Shown: positions 33,244 to 42,951, numbered from the stretch's first letter. The stretch is 64,000 nucleotides of DNA from JANQEU01 sp965601455 (GCA_965601455.1 OZ271831.1:4650001-4714000); one strand, 5' to 3'. The notes: generated by a model not told the origin, from the sequence alone. Numbers and translations are program-made.

Positions 33244-34167
33244 ATGTCACTGCCCACTACGCCTTCTCCCGTTGAGCGCATTCCTTCTTCGCTCATGGAT
33301 AGAAAGGGAATTGTAATTTATATAAAGAGAGATGACCTCATTCATCCTTTAATCATGGGCAACAAATGGAGGAAGCTCAAATTCAATATTCAATATGCCA
33401 AGGATAGGGGTTTCGACACAATTGCCACATACGGGGGAGCTTACTCAAACCACATAATTGCAGTAGCATCTGCGTGTGAACTGTATGGATTAAAATCTAT
33501 TGGTATCATCAGGGGTAACGAATTAAATCAAGATAGTAATCCTACACTGAAGCTTTCCGCTAAGAAAGGGATGCATATGGTATTCGTTAACCGACAGGAT
33601 TACTTACTCCTTAAAAACAATCAAACGTTACCGTACATGACCAATAAGAGAGTCCTGATATTGCCCGAGGGTGGAACAAATGAGTTGGCAATAAGAGGAT
33701 GTGAAGAGGTATTGGAAGAGATTGATTTTCCCTTTGATACTATGTGCTGCCCTTACGGAACCGGTGGAACAGCTGCAGGATTACTTTCGGCGTTGCCCAA
33801 TGAAAGAAATCTATGGATTTTTTCATCACTAAAAGGGGATCAACAAGGGGATGAATTCAGTAAATTACTTGAGACTCATTCCATTGAGAAGATGAATTAC
33901 CGGTTTTTTCCTGAAAATCACTTTGGTGGATATGCCAAATTCAAACCTGAATTGATTGATTTTATTAACTCTTTCTATTCAGAATTCAGGATTTTGTTGG
34001 ATCCTATTTATACTGGAAAGATGTTTTTCAGCGTTTGGGAATTGGCTAAAAATGACCAAATTGCACCTAATAGCAGGCTATTACTCATTCATACAGGTGG
34101 TTTACAGGGTATAGCGGGCTTCAATCACAGGTACAATTTGGCATTGCCCAAACCTGAGGTGTTATGA
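33244..34167 (+). CDS. PLP-dependent ACC deaminase / D-cysteine desulfhydrase family protein
   Basis: A 307-residue fold-type II PLP enzyme. The PLP lysine is K41 in IMGNKWRKLKFN, the substrate loop reads YGGAYSNHIIA, and the phosphate-binding glycine loop is PYGTGGTAAG. The family contains ACC deaminases and D-cysteine desulfhydrases; the short loop sequences do not separate them by eye. The frame runs upstream to 33106, but that would overlap the divergent rluD gene and the ATG at 33244 gives a normal N-terminus. It overlaps the following lipoprotein gene by 4 bases. Confidence 0.88.
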   Translation: MSLPTTPSPVERIPSSLMDRKGIVIYIKRDDLIHPLIMGNKWRKLKFNIQYAKDRGFDTIATYGGAYSNHIIAVASACELYGLKSIGIIRGNELNQDSNPTLKLSAKKGMHMVFVNRQDYLLLKNNQTLPYMTNKRVLILPEGGTNELAIRGCEEVLEEIDFPFDTMCCPYGTGGTAAGLLSALPNERNLWIFSSLKGDQQGDEFSKLLETHSIEKMNYRFFPENHFGGYAKFKPELIDFINSFYSEFRILLDPIYTGKMFFSVWELAKNDQIAPNSRLLLIHTGGLQGIAGFNHRYNLALPKPEVL

Positions 34168-35810
34168 AAAAATTTGTTTATGCAACGGGTGTACTCCTAT
34201 GGCTGTTGACAGGGTGTGATCTTGATCAATTGCAAACGGATGATATAGAGAATCCTACGGTACGGAGTATCATTGCCGTGCCGTTAGGCAACGCGTCCTT
34301 TACTTTGAGAGATCTGATTACGCAAACCGGTGACAGTACTGTAGTCATTGAGGAAGACAGTGCCAGCTCTTTACTCAGTTTAGTCTACACTAATAGTTTC
34401 ACATATACGTCGGATGCAGATATTTTATCGACTGACGATATCACCAACAGCGGCTCACTCAACTTACTAGCTACACCTGCAGTACCGTCAACCACTTCAG
34501 TTCCTTTTGCTCAGGTTTATGATTTTTCATTTTCCACCGGAGATGAAGATCGACAACTGGATTCTGTTTTCTTTGAAAGGGGAACACTCCAATTCTCATT
34601 GACTAACCCTCTTGCTTCTGTTATCAGTTACAATGCCTCGATAGATGGTGTTGTTAGTCCGGCAGGCCAAGCGGTTACTATAAGTGGAGCTGCTGCAAAC
34701 GGTACTGACATTCGAAATCAAGACCTCGCAGGATATAAACTGGTACTCACGGAAGCTGCTTCAGGAAATACAACCTTTAGACTGGTCCTAAGCGGTGATG
34801 TGGTATTGCAAGCTGGAGAATCAATCCCAGCCGGACAACAATTAGCTTTCTCTGTTTCTTTTCTTGACCAGGAGTTTGATATTGTCTACGGCGATTTTGG
34901 AAGTAAAACCGTGAGACTTGGTCAAAACGAAGGTCTAGAAGTTGACTTCTTCAATTCTCTTTTTGGGGAAGATGCAATTGAATTCCTGGAACCTGAGTTG
35001 AGCATGACATTCAGAAACTCAATCGGTATTCCCATGGGGATTAATTTCGGTACTTTTTCAGGACAAAAAAGAGACGAAGCAGGAAATATTACAAGAGAGC
35101 TCTCTTTAGAAGGTAGCGTGGCAAACTCACCCCAAGTAATTGGATTCCCAACTGTAAACCAGGTCGGCCAAACAATTTCAAGCACTATTGAAATTAACAG
35201 AAACAATTCAACACTACCAGATCTACTTTCTTTCGGTCCGAATTTTCTTAACCTTGACTTGAGCGCCACAACTAATCCAACAGGAATAACCGAGCAGAAT
35301 TTCTTTGACCCTGATTTTACTACCATCGAAACAGATATTGAATTTCGGCTCCCCATGATCATGTCAATTAATGATCTTGAATATGAGACAGACTATAATA
35401 TTGATATCGATGAATTGAAATTTAGGGAAGACAGCGACCAGGAGCGCGAAATAGACTCTGTCTCACTTCGAATCTATTCTTCCAATTTGCTCCCGGTAAA
35501 CGGAACAATCGATTTTCAAATCCTTGATGAAATAGATACAGTCATATTTGAGGTACCGGAAATTCAAAGCATCCGATCAGCATTATTGCTGGAGGGAATA
35601 ACTCGAGTTCCCAGACCCACCACGTCAGATATTCCTTTGGGAATGGAAGGCATCGAAGCATTGGAAAATGGATCCAAGATAAGACTTGTGATTACTTTGG
35701 CGACTCCTCAAACACAGAACTCTACCCAAATTTTTCCACAGTTTCTAGCCAATTACAATTTAGATATTACCATAAGTGTTTTGGCTAAACTAAATCTCGA
35801 GTTTGATTGA
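34164..35810 (+). CDS. Large lipoprotein, hypothetical
   Basis: A 548-residue protein with lipoprotein signal MKKFVYATGVLLWLLTGCDL (cysteine at residue 18). The mature part is rich in Ser, Thr, Asn and Asp, has no cysteines, and shows beta-strand-like alternation, so an outer-membrane-anchored beta-sandwich protein is likely. I do not recognise a domain. ATGA overlap with the upstream PLP gene and TTGA overlap with the next gene show tight translational coupling. Its neighbour, an outer-membrane barrel, may be its partner. Confidence 0.8.
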   Translation: MKKFVYATGVLLWLLTGCDLDQLQTDDIENPTVRSIIAVPLGNASFTLRDLITQTGDSTVVIEEDSASSLLSLVYTNSFTYTSDADILSTDDITNSGSLNLLATPAVPSTTSVPFAQVYDFSFSTGDEDRQLDSVFFERGTLQFSLTNPLASVISYNASIDGVVSPAGQAVTISGAAANGTDIRNQDLAGYKLVLTEAASGNTTFRLVLSGDVVLQAGESIPAGQQLAFSVSFLDQEFDIVYGDFGSKTVRLGQNEGLEVDFFNSLFGEDAIEFLEPELSMTFRNSIGIPMGINFGTFSGQKRDEAGNITRELSLEGSVANSPQVIGFPTVNQVGQTISSTIEINRNNSTLPDLLSFGPNFLNLDLSATTNPTGITEQNFFDPDFTTIETDIEFRLPMIMSINDLEYETDYNIDIDELKFREDSDQEREIDSVSLRIYSSNLLPVNGTIDFQILDEIDTVIFEVPEIQSIRSALLLEGITRVPRPTTSDIPLGMEGIEALENGSKIRLVITLATPQTQNSTQIFPQFLANYNLDITISVLAKLNLEFD

Positions 35811-37852
35811 AAAAGTGGTTGACCATATTACTGCTTGGAATTTCCAGCTGGACATTTGGTCAGCACGGCTTGGCATTTTATCATTTACGAAACGGTACTT
35901 TCCAGAACACCAACTACAATCCGGCTTACATGCCACATGGAAAATTTTTCCTAGGACTACCAGTCATCTCCGGAGTAAACGTATATGTGAATAATCAATT
36001 GAGTTTCAATGATGTTATCACTAGCTCGGACTCAACCGCGGAAAGACCCAACGGAGGTCGTTTTATTGATGTTGATAATGCAATTCAATCGCACGGGATG
36101 CGAAATATTATCAGTGCAAATGTTCATGTAAGTCTCTTCCACATCGGATTCCGACTTCCGGATGATGGGCCAGCCTTCTCTTTCTTTGTCAACGAACGTA
36201 TTGAATCAGACGTAACCTATCCAAAATCGGTTTTACAGTGGGCCTGGGATGGAAACGGATCCTTTCTGGGTCGCAACATGAACTTCAATAGTTTGGGTAT
36301 ATCTACCAATTATTTTCGAGAGTACGGGTTGGGTATAGCCATGAACATTCCCGATCGACCAATCACTGTTGGCTTCCGAGCCAAGATGTACCAGGGCATC
36401 GTAAATGTGAGCACCCCGGCTTCCATGAAGGTAAGGTTTAGAACACATCAAGACGACTTTGCTCTGAAGCTTACCACGGAAAACCTTAGCATACGAACCG
36501 CCGGTTTGGGCAGTGTAGAAAACGTCAACTACTTGATCAATAATGGTAATAAAGGCTTTGGAATCGACGTAGGTATGGAATATAAGCTTAACCGATACTA
36601 CCAGGTTGCCTTTTCTGCTACCGATCTTGGATTTATTTCCTGGAACGAGGATGTAGAAACATTTTTCCTGAACGATACAACAGCACGTTACAGTGGAGTG
36701 AATTTACGCGGCTCAAGAAACCTGGAACGCGCTTTCCAGGATTCGGTTCTTGGTGATGTAGAACTGGAAGAAAACAACAAAAGCTATTTCGCTCCCATGG
36801 TCGGAAAACTGACCGCCAGTTGGATCTACACACCGATGAAGGGAGTGGATGTAATTTCCACGGTCCATACCAGAATAGTGCAAAACCAACCGAAAATGGG
36901 ATTTGGAGTAGGTGTACGAGGTTTCCTTAGCCCAAAAGTAATTGGATCGGCGAGTATAACCCGCGTACCACAACAATGGATGAATATCGGTACCTCCTTT
37001 GCCGTAACCGCCGGGCCAGTACAGTTCTACGCTTCAGCAGATAAGATCCTGGGATACTCTGTTCCTAATATGAGATGGGCAGAGTTCAGGCTTGGTATGA
37101 ACCTGGTATTTGGAAACGGAAAAAAAGAAAAGAAATCGAGCCAGGAGTACCAGGATTTTGGTCCTATTACTGATTCAAAAGGTGTAATCTCCAATACTTT
37201 CCTTGGCCAGCCTGTGAAAGTTAAGAGACAAGATGGTATTTACACCGTGATAAAAAAGCAGAAGAAGGACGAACCAACCTCAGCATCCTCAGAATTGAAG
37301 AAGGTAAGAAAAGCCGAAGTTGTCAAGCGTGATACCAAATCTGCAACTGGCACCATAATTAATAATGATAAAGTAAAACGTAAACTTGAGTCAGCCACAG
37401 GAAAGACTGAGCGAAATGATCGAAAAGGATTGAAATTCCATTCTGCAACAGGTACGGTCAACACCAGTGAGAGACCGGGTCGTCGTTTCCATTCTGCTAC
37501 CGGGCAAAACCGAAGTGACCACAGGAGGGAAAAGAAAATTAAATCCGCAACAGGAAAGGTTAACACAAACGATAGAAAAGGATTACGATTCCATTCCGCC
37601 ACGGGGCAAAACCGAAATGATTACAAGGCCACTCGGAAAACTAAATCCGCCACTGGAACAGTGAATAAAAGCGATTCTAAAGGCGGCCGTGTCAATCGGT
37701 CTGCCTCTGGAAAAGTGATTAACAATGACTCCAAAGGTGGGCGTGTGAATAGAAGCGCAACGGGTGCTAATCGAAGCCACTTCAAAAAGAAGAAGAACGT
37801 CAAATCCGCAACTGGCAAGAATCGAAACAGTTCAAAAAAGAGACGAAACTAA
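35807..37852 (+). CDS. DUF5723-like outer-membrane protein with C-terminal SATG repeats
   Basis: A 681-residue protein with signal peptide (KKWLTILLLGISSWTFGQ) starting at a TTG that overlaps the previous stop. Residues about 20-440 look like an outer-membrane beta-barrel of the DUF5723 type (NPAYMPHGKFFLGLPVISG near the start, many aromatic-ended strands). Residues 512-681 are ten tandem copies of a basic 17-residue unit beginning SATG (serines at 512, 529, 546, 563, 580, 597, 614, 632, 650, 667), rich in Lys, Arg, Asn and His. The last codon overlaps convergent radA. The barrel assignment is by eye; the repeat is plain in the sequence. Confidence 0.8.
   Translation: MKKWLTILLLGISSWTFGQHGLAFYHLRNGTFQNTNYNPAYMPHGKFFLGLPVISGVNVYVNNQLSFNDVITSSDSTAERPNGGRFIDVDNAIQSHGMRNIISANVHVSLFHIGFRLPDDGPAFSFFVNERIESDVTYPKSVLQWAWDGNGSFLGRNMNFNSLGISTNYFREYGLGIAMNIPDRPITVGFRAKMYQGIVNVSTPASMKVRFRTHQDDFALKLTTENLSIRTAGLGSVENVNYLINNGNKGFGIDVGMEYKLNRYYQVAFSATDLGFISWNEDVETFFLNDTTARYSGVNLRGSRNLERAFQDSVLGDVELEENNKSYFAPMVGKLTASWIYTPMKGVDVISTVHTRIVQNQPKMGFGVGVRGFLSPKVIGSASITRVPQQWMNIGTSFAVTAGPVQFYASADKILGYSVPNMRWAEFRLGMNLVFGNGKKEKKSSQEYQDFGPITDSKGVISNTFLGQPVKVKRQDGIYTVIKKQKKDEPTSASSELKKVRKAEVVKRDTKSATGTIINNDKVKRKLESATGKTERNDRKGLKFHSATGTVNTSERPGRRFHSATGQNRSDHRREKKIKSATGKVNTNDRKGLRFHSATGQNRNDYKATRKTKSATGTVNKSDSKGGRVNRSASGKVINNDSKGGRVNRSATGANRSHFKKKKNVKSATGKNRNSSKKRRN
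37337..37849 (+). repeat. 51-bp coding tandem repeat (10 copies) encoding SATG units
   Basis: Ten in-frame units of 51 bp (two are 54 bp) within the DUF5723-like gene. Synonymous positions differ widely, and the first serine uses TCT, TCA, TCC and AGC, so the repeat is kept at protein level and is not a recent DNA duplication. Several neighbouring units alternate between SATG(K/T)VN-type and SATGQNR-type, giving a partial 34-residue super-repeat. Confidence 0.85.
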
Positions 37853-39204
37853 CCAAACAGTTCGGCTAATATTTCCTTTAGATTCTTCCCCTTACTTGCT
37901 GATCCATCAGGAGTAGTAAATGTTTTTTCGGATGAAGAGATATAAAGCTCAGAAAACCCAAGTTTTGAAGCTTCTTTAATTCTAGGCTCAAGTTTTATCA
38001 CCGGACGCAGTTCGCCACCAAGACCAACCTCAGCAATGAGACATGCCGTTTTACTAATCATAATATCGTGGTAAGAAGAGACAACGGCAGCGCATACGGC
38101 CAGGTCAAGTGAAGGATCATTCACCCGGATACCTCCAGTGATATTCAGAAAAACATCTTGATTCCCTAACTGCAGACCTAGTCTTTTCTCGAGTACCGCC
38201 AGCAGCATCCCTAATCGTTTATTGTCAAAACCAGTTGTACTCCTTTGAGGCGAACTGTATGTGGAGGGAGTTACCAGGGCCTGCACCTCAATTAATAACG
38301 GACGGTTACCTTCAAGACTTGCTCCAATTGCCACACCAGATGAGTTTCTTTCAGCACTAAGAAGAATTTCTGATGGATTTTTCACAATTTCCAGGCCACC
38401 ACTTGCCATCTGGTAGATCCCAATTTCAGCAGTAGATCCAAATCGATTTTTTGAAGTTCTTAATATTCGATAGTACTGATTGCGATCTCCCTCAAACTGT
38501 AAAACTGTATCCACCATATGTTCAAGAACCTTGGGGCCGGCAATACTACCCTCCTTGTTTATATGCCCAATAAGGAAGACCGGAATATCAGATTCCTTAG
38601 CATATCGCATTAGCTGGCCGGCACATTCCCTAACCTGGCTAATCGACCCTGCCGCGGAGTCCACTTCTTCGGTAAAAACAGTTTGAATGGAATCTACAAT
38701 TACTAGGTCCGGATTTAATTCATTTACTTGATTAAAAATGCTGGTCAGATTTGTTTCAGACAACAAATAGGTATCATTTGAAGAAATACCAATTCTGTCC
38801 GCACGAAGCTTTATTTGCTGAGCGCTTTCTTCCCCGGACACATAGAGGATTCTCTTGTTCTCCATGTGTAATGCCATTTGCAACAGTAGAGTTGATTTAC
38901 CAATTCCAGGTTCACCGCCAATTAAAACCATGGATCCGCTTACGATTCCTCCTCCTAATACCCTATCAAATTCGCTTTCACCAGTAGTAAGCCGAATGGT
39001 GGTGTCTGCAGAAATGTCCTGAATTTTTACAGGTTTATTCCTTGTTGAAGTTTTGTCCCCAGACCATAGTTTATTGACGGAAGTGGTTTCAAGAACCTCC
39101 TCTACATACGTATTCCATTCACCACAAGATGGACATTTACCAACCCACTTGGCCGATTGAGCCCCACAGTTTTGACAAAAGAAAGCTGTTTTCGATTTAG
39201 CCAC
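37849..39204 (-). CDS. radA: DNA repair protein RadA
   Basis: RecA-like branch-migration protein for recombination repair (451 aa). A zinc finger uses C10, C13, C24 and C27; Walker A is GGEPGIGKST (96-105); the RadA-specific KNRFG motif is present as TSKNRFGSTAEIG; the C-terminal Lon-protease-like domain contains DVFLNITGGIRVNDPSLDLA. Its start directly abuts the pheA stop (39204/39205), so the two are cotranscribed. It overlaps the SATG-repeat gene by 4 bases tail to tail. Confidence 0.96.
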   Translation of the reverse strand: MAKSKTAFFCQNCGAQSAKWVGKCPSCGEWNTYVEEVLETTSVNKLWSGDKTSTRNKPVKIQDISADTTIRLTTGESEFDRVLGGGIVSGSMVLIGGEPGIGKSTLLLQMALHMENKRILYVSGEESAQQIKLRADRIGISSNDTYLLSETNLTSIFNQVNELNPDLVIVDSIQTVFTEEVDSAAGSISQVRECAGQLMRYAKESDIPVFLIGHINKEGSIAGPKVLEHMVDTVLQFEGDRNQYYRILRTSKNRFGSTAEIGIYQMASGGLEIVKNPSEILLSAERNSSGVAIGASLEGNRPLLIEVQALVTPSTYSSPQRSTTGFDNKRLGMLLAVLEKRLGLQLGNQDVFLNITGGIRVNDPSLDLAVCAAVVSSYHDIMISKTACLIAEVGLGGELRPVIKLEPRIKEASKLGFSELYISSSEKTFTTPDGSASKGKNLKEILAELFG

Positions 39205-40287
39205 TTAACAGAGTTTGACGTAACTGCCCAACCAGGTAATATCCTTACCGTAAGGGGCAATCGTTTTCTGGACAATAGGATCTTCAAAATGACCATCCAG
39301 CTCAATGAAGAAAAAATACTTGAACTTAGACCCAATCTTTGCAGGTCGACTTTCGACCTTACATAAATTAATCCCAGCGTCTTCAAACTTCTTGAGAAAG
39401 GAAACTAAAGCTCCGGGAATATCCGGAAGTTTTGCAATAAGCGAAGTTTTATCCTCTCCACTTATTGGATTTCGATACTCCTTACTGATAATTAGAAATC
39501 GTGTCTGGTTATCCGCTGAATCCTGAATATTACTGTAAAGTATAGGTAAACGATATTGCCGGGCAGCGATGGGGGCACAAATAGCTGCGGTCTCAGGTTC
39601 ATCCATTGCCATCTTACAGGCGCGACTTGTGGAGCTAACTGGTAATAATTTCACTTCACCCTGGAAATAGTCCTGAATAAAGTTTTTACACTGTCTGAAT
39701 GCGATGTCTTTACTAAAGATAGTTTTGACCTTCCTCAGGTCCTCTTCCAGTGAAGCAATACAGAAATGGATAGGGAGCACTACCTCAGCTACAATTGATA
39801 GTGAATGAACCCCGAGGTAGTCGATAGTCTCTTGTACAGTCCCTTCCTGATTATTCTCAATGGGAACAACGCCAAATCTAGCCCTTGAAGTAGCTACCGC
39901 ATCAAAAACTGCGGAAATGGAATCGAGAGGCAGGTAATCACTCATGGCTCCGTAACGGGACTCGGCCGCCTGGTGGGTGAAACTTCCTTCAGGTCCCAGG
40001 TAGGCTACTCGTTCTGGTAATTCCAGGTTTCTACTTACTGCGAAAATCTCCAGGAATATGGCCTCGATTGCATTTCGATTAAGTAATCCCTCGTTGCTGG
40101 CGGCCAATCGATCGATTATCGCTTTTTCACGTTCAGGACGATAGACTGTTGTTTTCGATCCTCTTTTCAGTTTTCCAACTTCTTCAACAAACAGCATTCG
40201 CTTATTTAACAGTTGAATCAACTCATTATCCACACCGTCAATTGACTCCCGAAGCTTATTAAGTTTTTTCTCGAATTCGTCACTCAT
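39205..40287 (-). CDS. pheA: Bifunctional chorismate mutase / prephenate dehydratase
   Basis: P-protein of phenylalanine synthesis, 360 aa from the ATG at 40287. Order: chorismate mutase (about 1-85, LRESIDGVDNELIQLLNKR), prephenate dehydratase (about 93-270, VAYLGPEGSFTHQAA, SRARFGVVPIENNQEG, DNQTRFLII), and an ACT domain (about 280-355, IPGALVSFLKKFEDAGINL then KVESRP) for feedback by phenylalanine. The frame extends 12 codons upstream to a TTG, but the ATG gives the usual N-terminus. The conserved NxTRF threonine is kept. Confidence 0.95.
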   Translation of the reverse strand: MSDEFEKKLNKLRESIDGVDNELIQLLNKRMLFVEEVGKLKRGSKTTVYRPEREKAIIDRLAASNEGLLNRNAIEAIFLEIFAVSRNLELPERVAYLGPEGSFTHQAAESRYGAMSDYLPLDSISAVFDAVATSRARFGVVPIENNQEGTVQETIDYLGVHSLSIVAEVVLPIHFCIASLEEDLRKVKTIFSKDIAFRQCKNFIQDYFQGEVKLLPVSSTSRACKMAMDEPETAAICAPIAARQYRLPILYSNIQDSADNQTRFLIISKEYRNPISGEDKTSLIAKLPDIPGALVSFLKKFEDAGINLCKVESRPAKIGSKFKYFFFIELDGHFEDPIVQKTIAPYGKDITWLGSYVKLC

Positions 40288-40386
40288 CAATTGTGAACTT
40301 AAAGCGATCCTTCGGTTGATCAAAATTGAAGCAAGTTTTTGTGCAGTGTTCGGCCTATAAAGTTGAAATATCCATGACTATTCGGT

Positions 40387-40394
40387 TAATTTTG
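40387..40394 (+). promoter_or_regulatory. TAnnTTTG -7 element directly before glyA
   Basis: TAATTTTG followed by GCCC and the ATG at 40399. A TTG at 40363-40365 lies at about -36 to -34 from the predicted +1, fitting a -33 element. Confidence 0.55.
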
Positions 40395-40398
40395 GCCC

Positions 40399-41670
40399 AT
40401 GCAAAAGGACAATAAGGTTTTCGAATTAATCGAACAGGAAAATCAAAGACAGACCAGGGGAATTGAATTAATCGCTTCCGAGAATTTTACTTCCCCACAG
40501 GTAATGGAAGCTGCCGGCAGCGTCCTAACGAACAAGTATGCAGAGGGTCTCCCTGGGAAACGTTACTACGGTGGTTGTGAGGTGATTGATGAAATTGAAG
40601 ATCTTGCACGTGAAAGATTAAAAGAACTTTTTGGCGCTAGTTGGGCAAATGTACAACCTCACTCAGGCGCTCAAGCGAACGCAGCTGTTATGCTGGCTAT
40701 TCTAAACCCCGGTGATAAAATTCTAGGATTCGATCTATCACATGGAGGACACCTGACGCACGGGTCGGCAGTCAATTTTTCCGGCAAGCTTTATCAACCG
40801 TTTTTTTACGGAGTCGAAAAAGACACAGGAGAGGTTGATTGGAATAAGGTTGTGGATACAGCGCGGAAGGAAAAACCAAAACTCATCATTTGTGGTGCAT
40901 CTGCGTATAGTCGTGACTGGGATTACGAAGCACTTCGATCAGTAGCCGATGAAATAGGTGCCCTGGTGCTAGCTGATGTTTCACATCCCAGTGGATTAAT
41001 AGCAAGGGGGTTACTGAACGACCCACTGGAGCATTGTCATATTGTTACAACCACCACACATAAAACACTCCGGGGGCCAAGAGGGGGTGTAATCATGATT
41101 CGAGAAGATTTTGAAAACCCTTTCGGGATTAAAACACCCAAAGGGAACCTCAGAAAAATGAGTAGTTTGTTGGACAGCGGGGTTTTTCCCGGAACTCAAG
41201 GAGGCCCTTTAGAACACATTATTGCTGCCAAAGCGGTTGCTTTTGGTGAAGCCCTTACAGACCAATACATGGAGTACATTATGCAGGTCCAGAAGAATGC
41301 TAAAGTAATGGCAAATGCTTTTGTTGATAAAGGGTACGATATCATTTCTGGTGGAACGGACAACCATCTCATGTTAATCGACCTCCGTTCGAAAAATATT
41401 ACCGGAAAAGATGCAGAAAATGCACTTGGCGAGGCAGATATCACCGTCAATAAAAACATGGTTCCATTTGATGATAAGTCCCCATTTGTGACGTCTGGTA
41501 TGAGAGTTGGAACAGCAGCAATAACAACAAGAGGATGTAAGGAGGAAGATATGACCAGGATTGTCGACTATATTGACACAGTCATTTCTGACCCTGAGAA
41601 CAAAACCCGTTTAGCAGATGTTCGTAAGGACATCAACGAATGGATGAGTAAGTTCCCGTTATTCCAATAG
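40399..41670 (+). CDS. glyA: Serine hydroxymethyltransferase
   Basis: Interconverts serine and glycine with tetrahydrofolate in the cytosol, supplying one-carbon units. The 423-residue protein has the PLP lysine K222 in TTTHKTLRGPRGG, the N-terminal LIASENFTSPQVMEA and YAEGLPGKRYYGGCE, and a C-terminal GMRVGTAAITTRG. Its predicted promoter lies so close that the transcript should have no leader. tatC follows after 5 bases. There is no room for a glycine riboswitch. Confidence 0.97.
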   Translation: MQKDNKVFELIEQENQRQTRGIELIASENFTSPQVMEAAGSVLTNKYAEGLPGKRYYGGCEVIDEIEDLARERLKELFGASWANVQPHSGAQANAAVMLAILNPGDKILGFDLSHGGHLTHGSAVNFSGKLYQPFFYGVEKDTGEVDWNKVVDTARKEKPKLIICGASAYSRDWDYEALRSVADEIGALVLADVSHPSGLIARGLLNDPLEHCHIVTTTTHKTLRGPRGGVIMIREDFENPFGIKTPKGNLRKMSSLLDSGVFPGTQGGPLEHIIAAKAVAFGEALTDQYMEYIMQVQKNAKVMANAFVDKGYDIISGGTDNHLMLIDLRSKNITGKDAENALGEADITVNKNMVPFDDKSPFVTSGMRVGTAAITTRGCKEEDMTRIVDYIDTVISDPENKTRLADVRKDINEWMSKFPLFQ

Positions 41671-41675
41671 CATAA

Positions 41676-42521
41676 ATGCCCTTAGATCAGATAGATGATG
41701 AACAGGAGATGTCCTTTTTGGACCATCTCGAAGAACTTCGATGGCACCTCATTCGCTCATTAGCAGCGATCGTGGTGTTCGCCGTCGCGGCCTTCGTCTC
41801 AAAAAGCTTCGTTTTTGGAGTAATTATTTTGGGTCCTTCAAAGACTGATTTCCTGACCTATGAAATGCTTTGTCGTCTTTCTGAATTACTCAACAGTCAA
41901 GCGCTATGCATTGATGAATTGCCTTTCATCATTCAAAGTAGACAAATGACTGGTCAATTTGCAATGCACATAACTAGCTCGTTCGTAATCGGAATTATAT
42001 GTGCCTTTCCTTATGCTTTCTGGGAAATCTGGCGTTTTGTCAAACCTGGTCTTTATCCAAATGAAAGAAAGGCAGCCCGCGGAGCAACCTTTTATGTCAG
42101 TTTACTATTTACGATTGGAGTCCTCTTTGGATACTTCATTGTTACACCCATTTCGGTGAACTTCCTTGCGAACTACCAAATTGACCCTACGATCCTCAAT
42201 GAATTCGATATTATTTCATACGTAAATACCGTAACCACTCTGGTATTGGCATGTGGTATTCTTTTTCAACTTCCCATCGTGGTCTACTTCGGAACTCGGG
42301 CGGGGCTTCTCAGCTCTTCCATGATGAAAACTTACAGGAAGCACGCGATTATTGTAATCCTTATACTCGGAGCAATGCTTACACCCCCTGATCCATTTAG
42401 CCAGGTGCTAATTGCTATTCCACTGGTAATGTTATACCAGGCGAGTATATTAATTGCTAAGAAGGTTGAAAGAGAAGAGGAGCTTGAGTCCACGGAATTA
42501 ACCACCATTGATCATGAGTAA
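41676..42521 (+). CDS. tatC: Sec-independent protein translocase subunit TatC
   Basis: Core membrane receptor of the twin-arginine pathway, which exports folded proteins. The 281-residue protein begins with the conserved MSFLDHLEELRWHLIRS motif and has six predicted helices, with the conserved FPYAFWEIWRFVKPGLYPNE cytoplasmic loop. tatA/B are not in this window. It begins 5 bases after glyA and overlaps rpiB at its 3' end. A working Tat system makes the lack of a Tat signal in the molybdoenzyme at 841-3696 informative. Confidence 0.96.
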   Translation: MPLDQIDDEQEMSFLDHLEELRWHLIRSLAAIVVFAVAAFVSKSFVFGVIILGPSKTDFLTYEMLCRLSELLNSQALCIDELPFIIQSRQMTGQFAMHITSSFVIGIICAFPYAFWEIWRFVKPGLYPNERKAARGATFYVSLLFTIGVLFGYFIVTPISVNFLANYQIDPTILNEFDIISYVNTVTTLVLACGILFQLPIVVYFGTRAGLLSSSMMKTYRKHAIIVILILGAMLTPPDPFSQVLIAIPLVMLYQASILIAKKVEREEELESTELTTIDHE

Positions 42522-42951
42522 GTACAATATAGCTATTGGTGGAGACCACGCTGGTTTTCATTATAAAGAAAGAATTAAAGAATACCTTATCAAAGAAGGT
42601 CATAATGTCATCGACTTTGGACCGGAATCTGCTGAATCATCAGATTATCCTGACTATGTCCATCCGGCTATGGAGGTCATTGAAAAGGGGGAATGCAACT
42701 TTGGTGTACTAATCTGTGGAACAGGAAATGGTGTCAACATCACCGCCAACAAACATCAAAAAATTCGTAGTGCTCTTTGTTGGAATGCTGATCTTGCTTC
42801 GCTTGCTCGAAGGCATAATGATGCGAACGTTATATGCTTTGCCGCCAGATTTGTTGCCTATGAATACGTTGAAAGCATGGTTGATGTATTCTTGACTACC
42901 AGTTTCGAAGGTGGCAGACACCAACGTCGGGTAGATAAGATCAGTTGCTAA
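42514..42951 (+). CDS. rpiB: Ribose-5-phosphate isomerase B
   Basis: Interconverts ribose 5-phosphate and ribulose 5-phosphate. The 145-residue RpiB/LacAB protein has GGDHAGFHYKERI at the N-terminus, the catalytic cysteine loop LICGTGNGVNI and the phosphate-binding HNDANVICFAAR. The ATG at 42514 overlaps the tatC stop by 8 bases; an in-frame TTG two codons earlier is less likely. Its 3' end overlaps the convergent membrane protein gene by 11 bases. Confidence 0.95.
   Translation: MSKYNIAIGGDHAGFHYKERIKEYLIKEGHNVIDFGPESAESSDYPDYVHPAMEVIEKGECNFGVLICGTGNGVNITANKHQKIRSALCWNADLASLARRHNDANVICFAARFVAYEYVESMVDVFLTTSFEGGRHQRRVDKISC

Noticed and set aside
37337..37849. SATG repeat as an assembly or polymerase-slippage artefact
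   Set aside because: Units differ at most synonymous positions, including TCN versus AGC serine codons, and the frame stays open to a normal stop.
40324..40398. Possible glycine riboswitch before glyA
   Set aside because: Only 75 bases lie between the genes, and the predicted promoter adjoins the ATG, leaving no leader.
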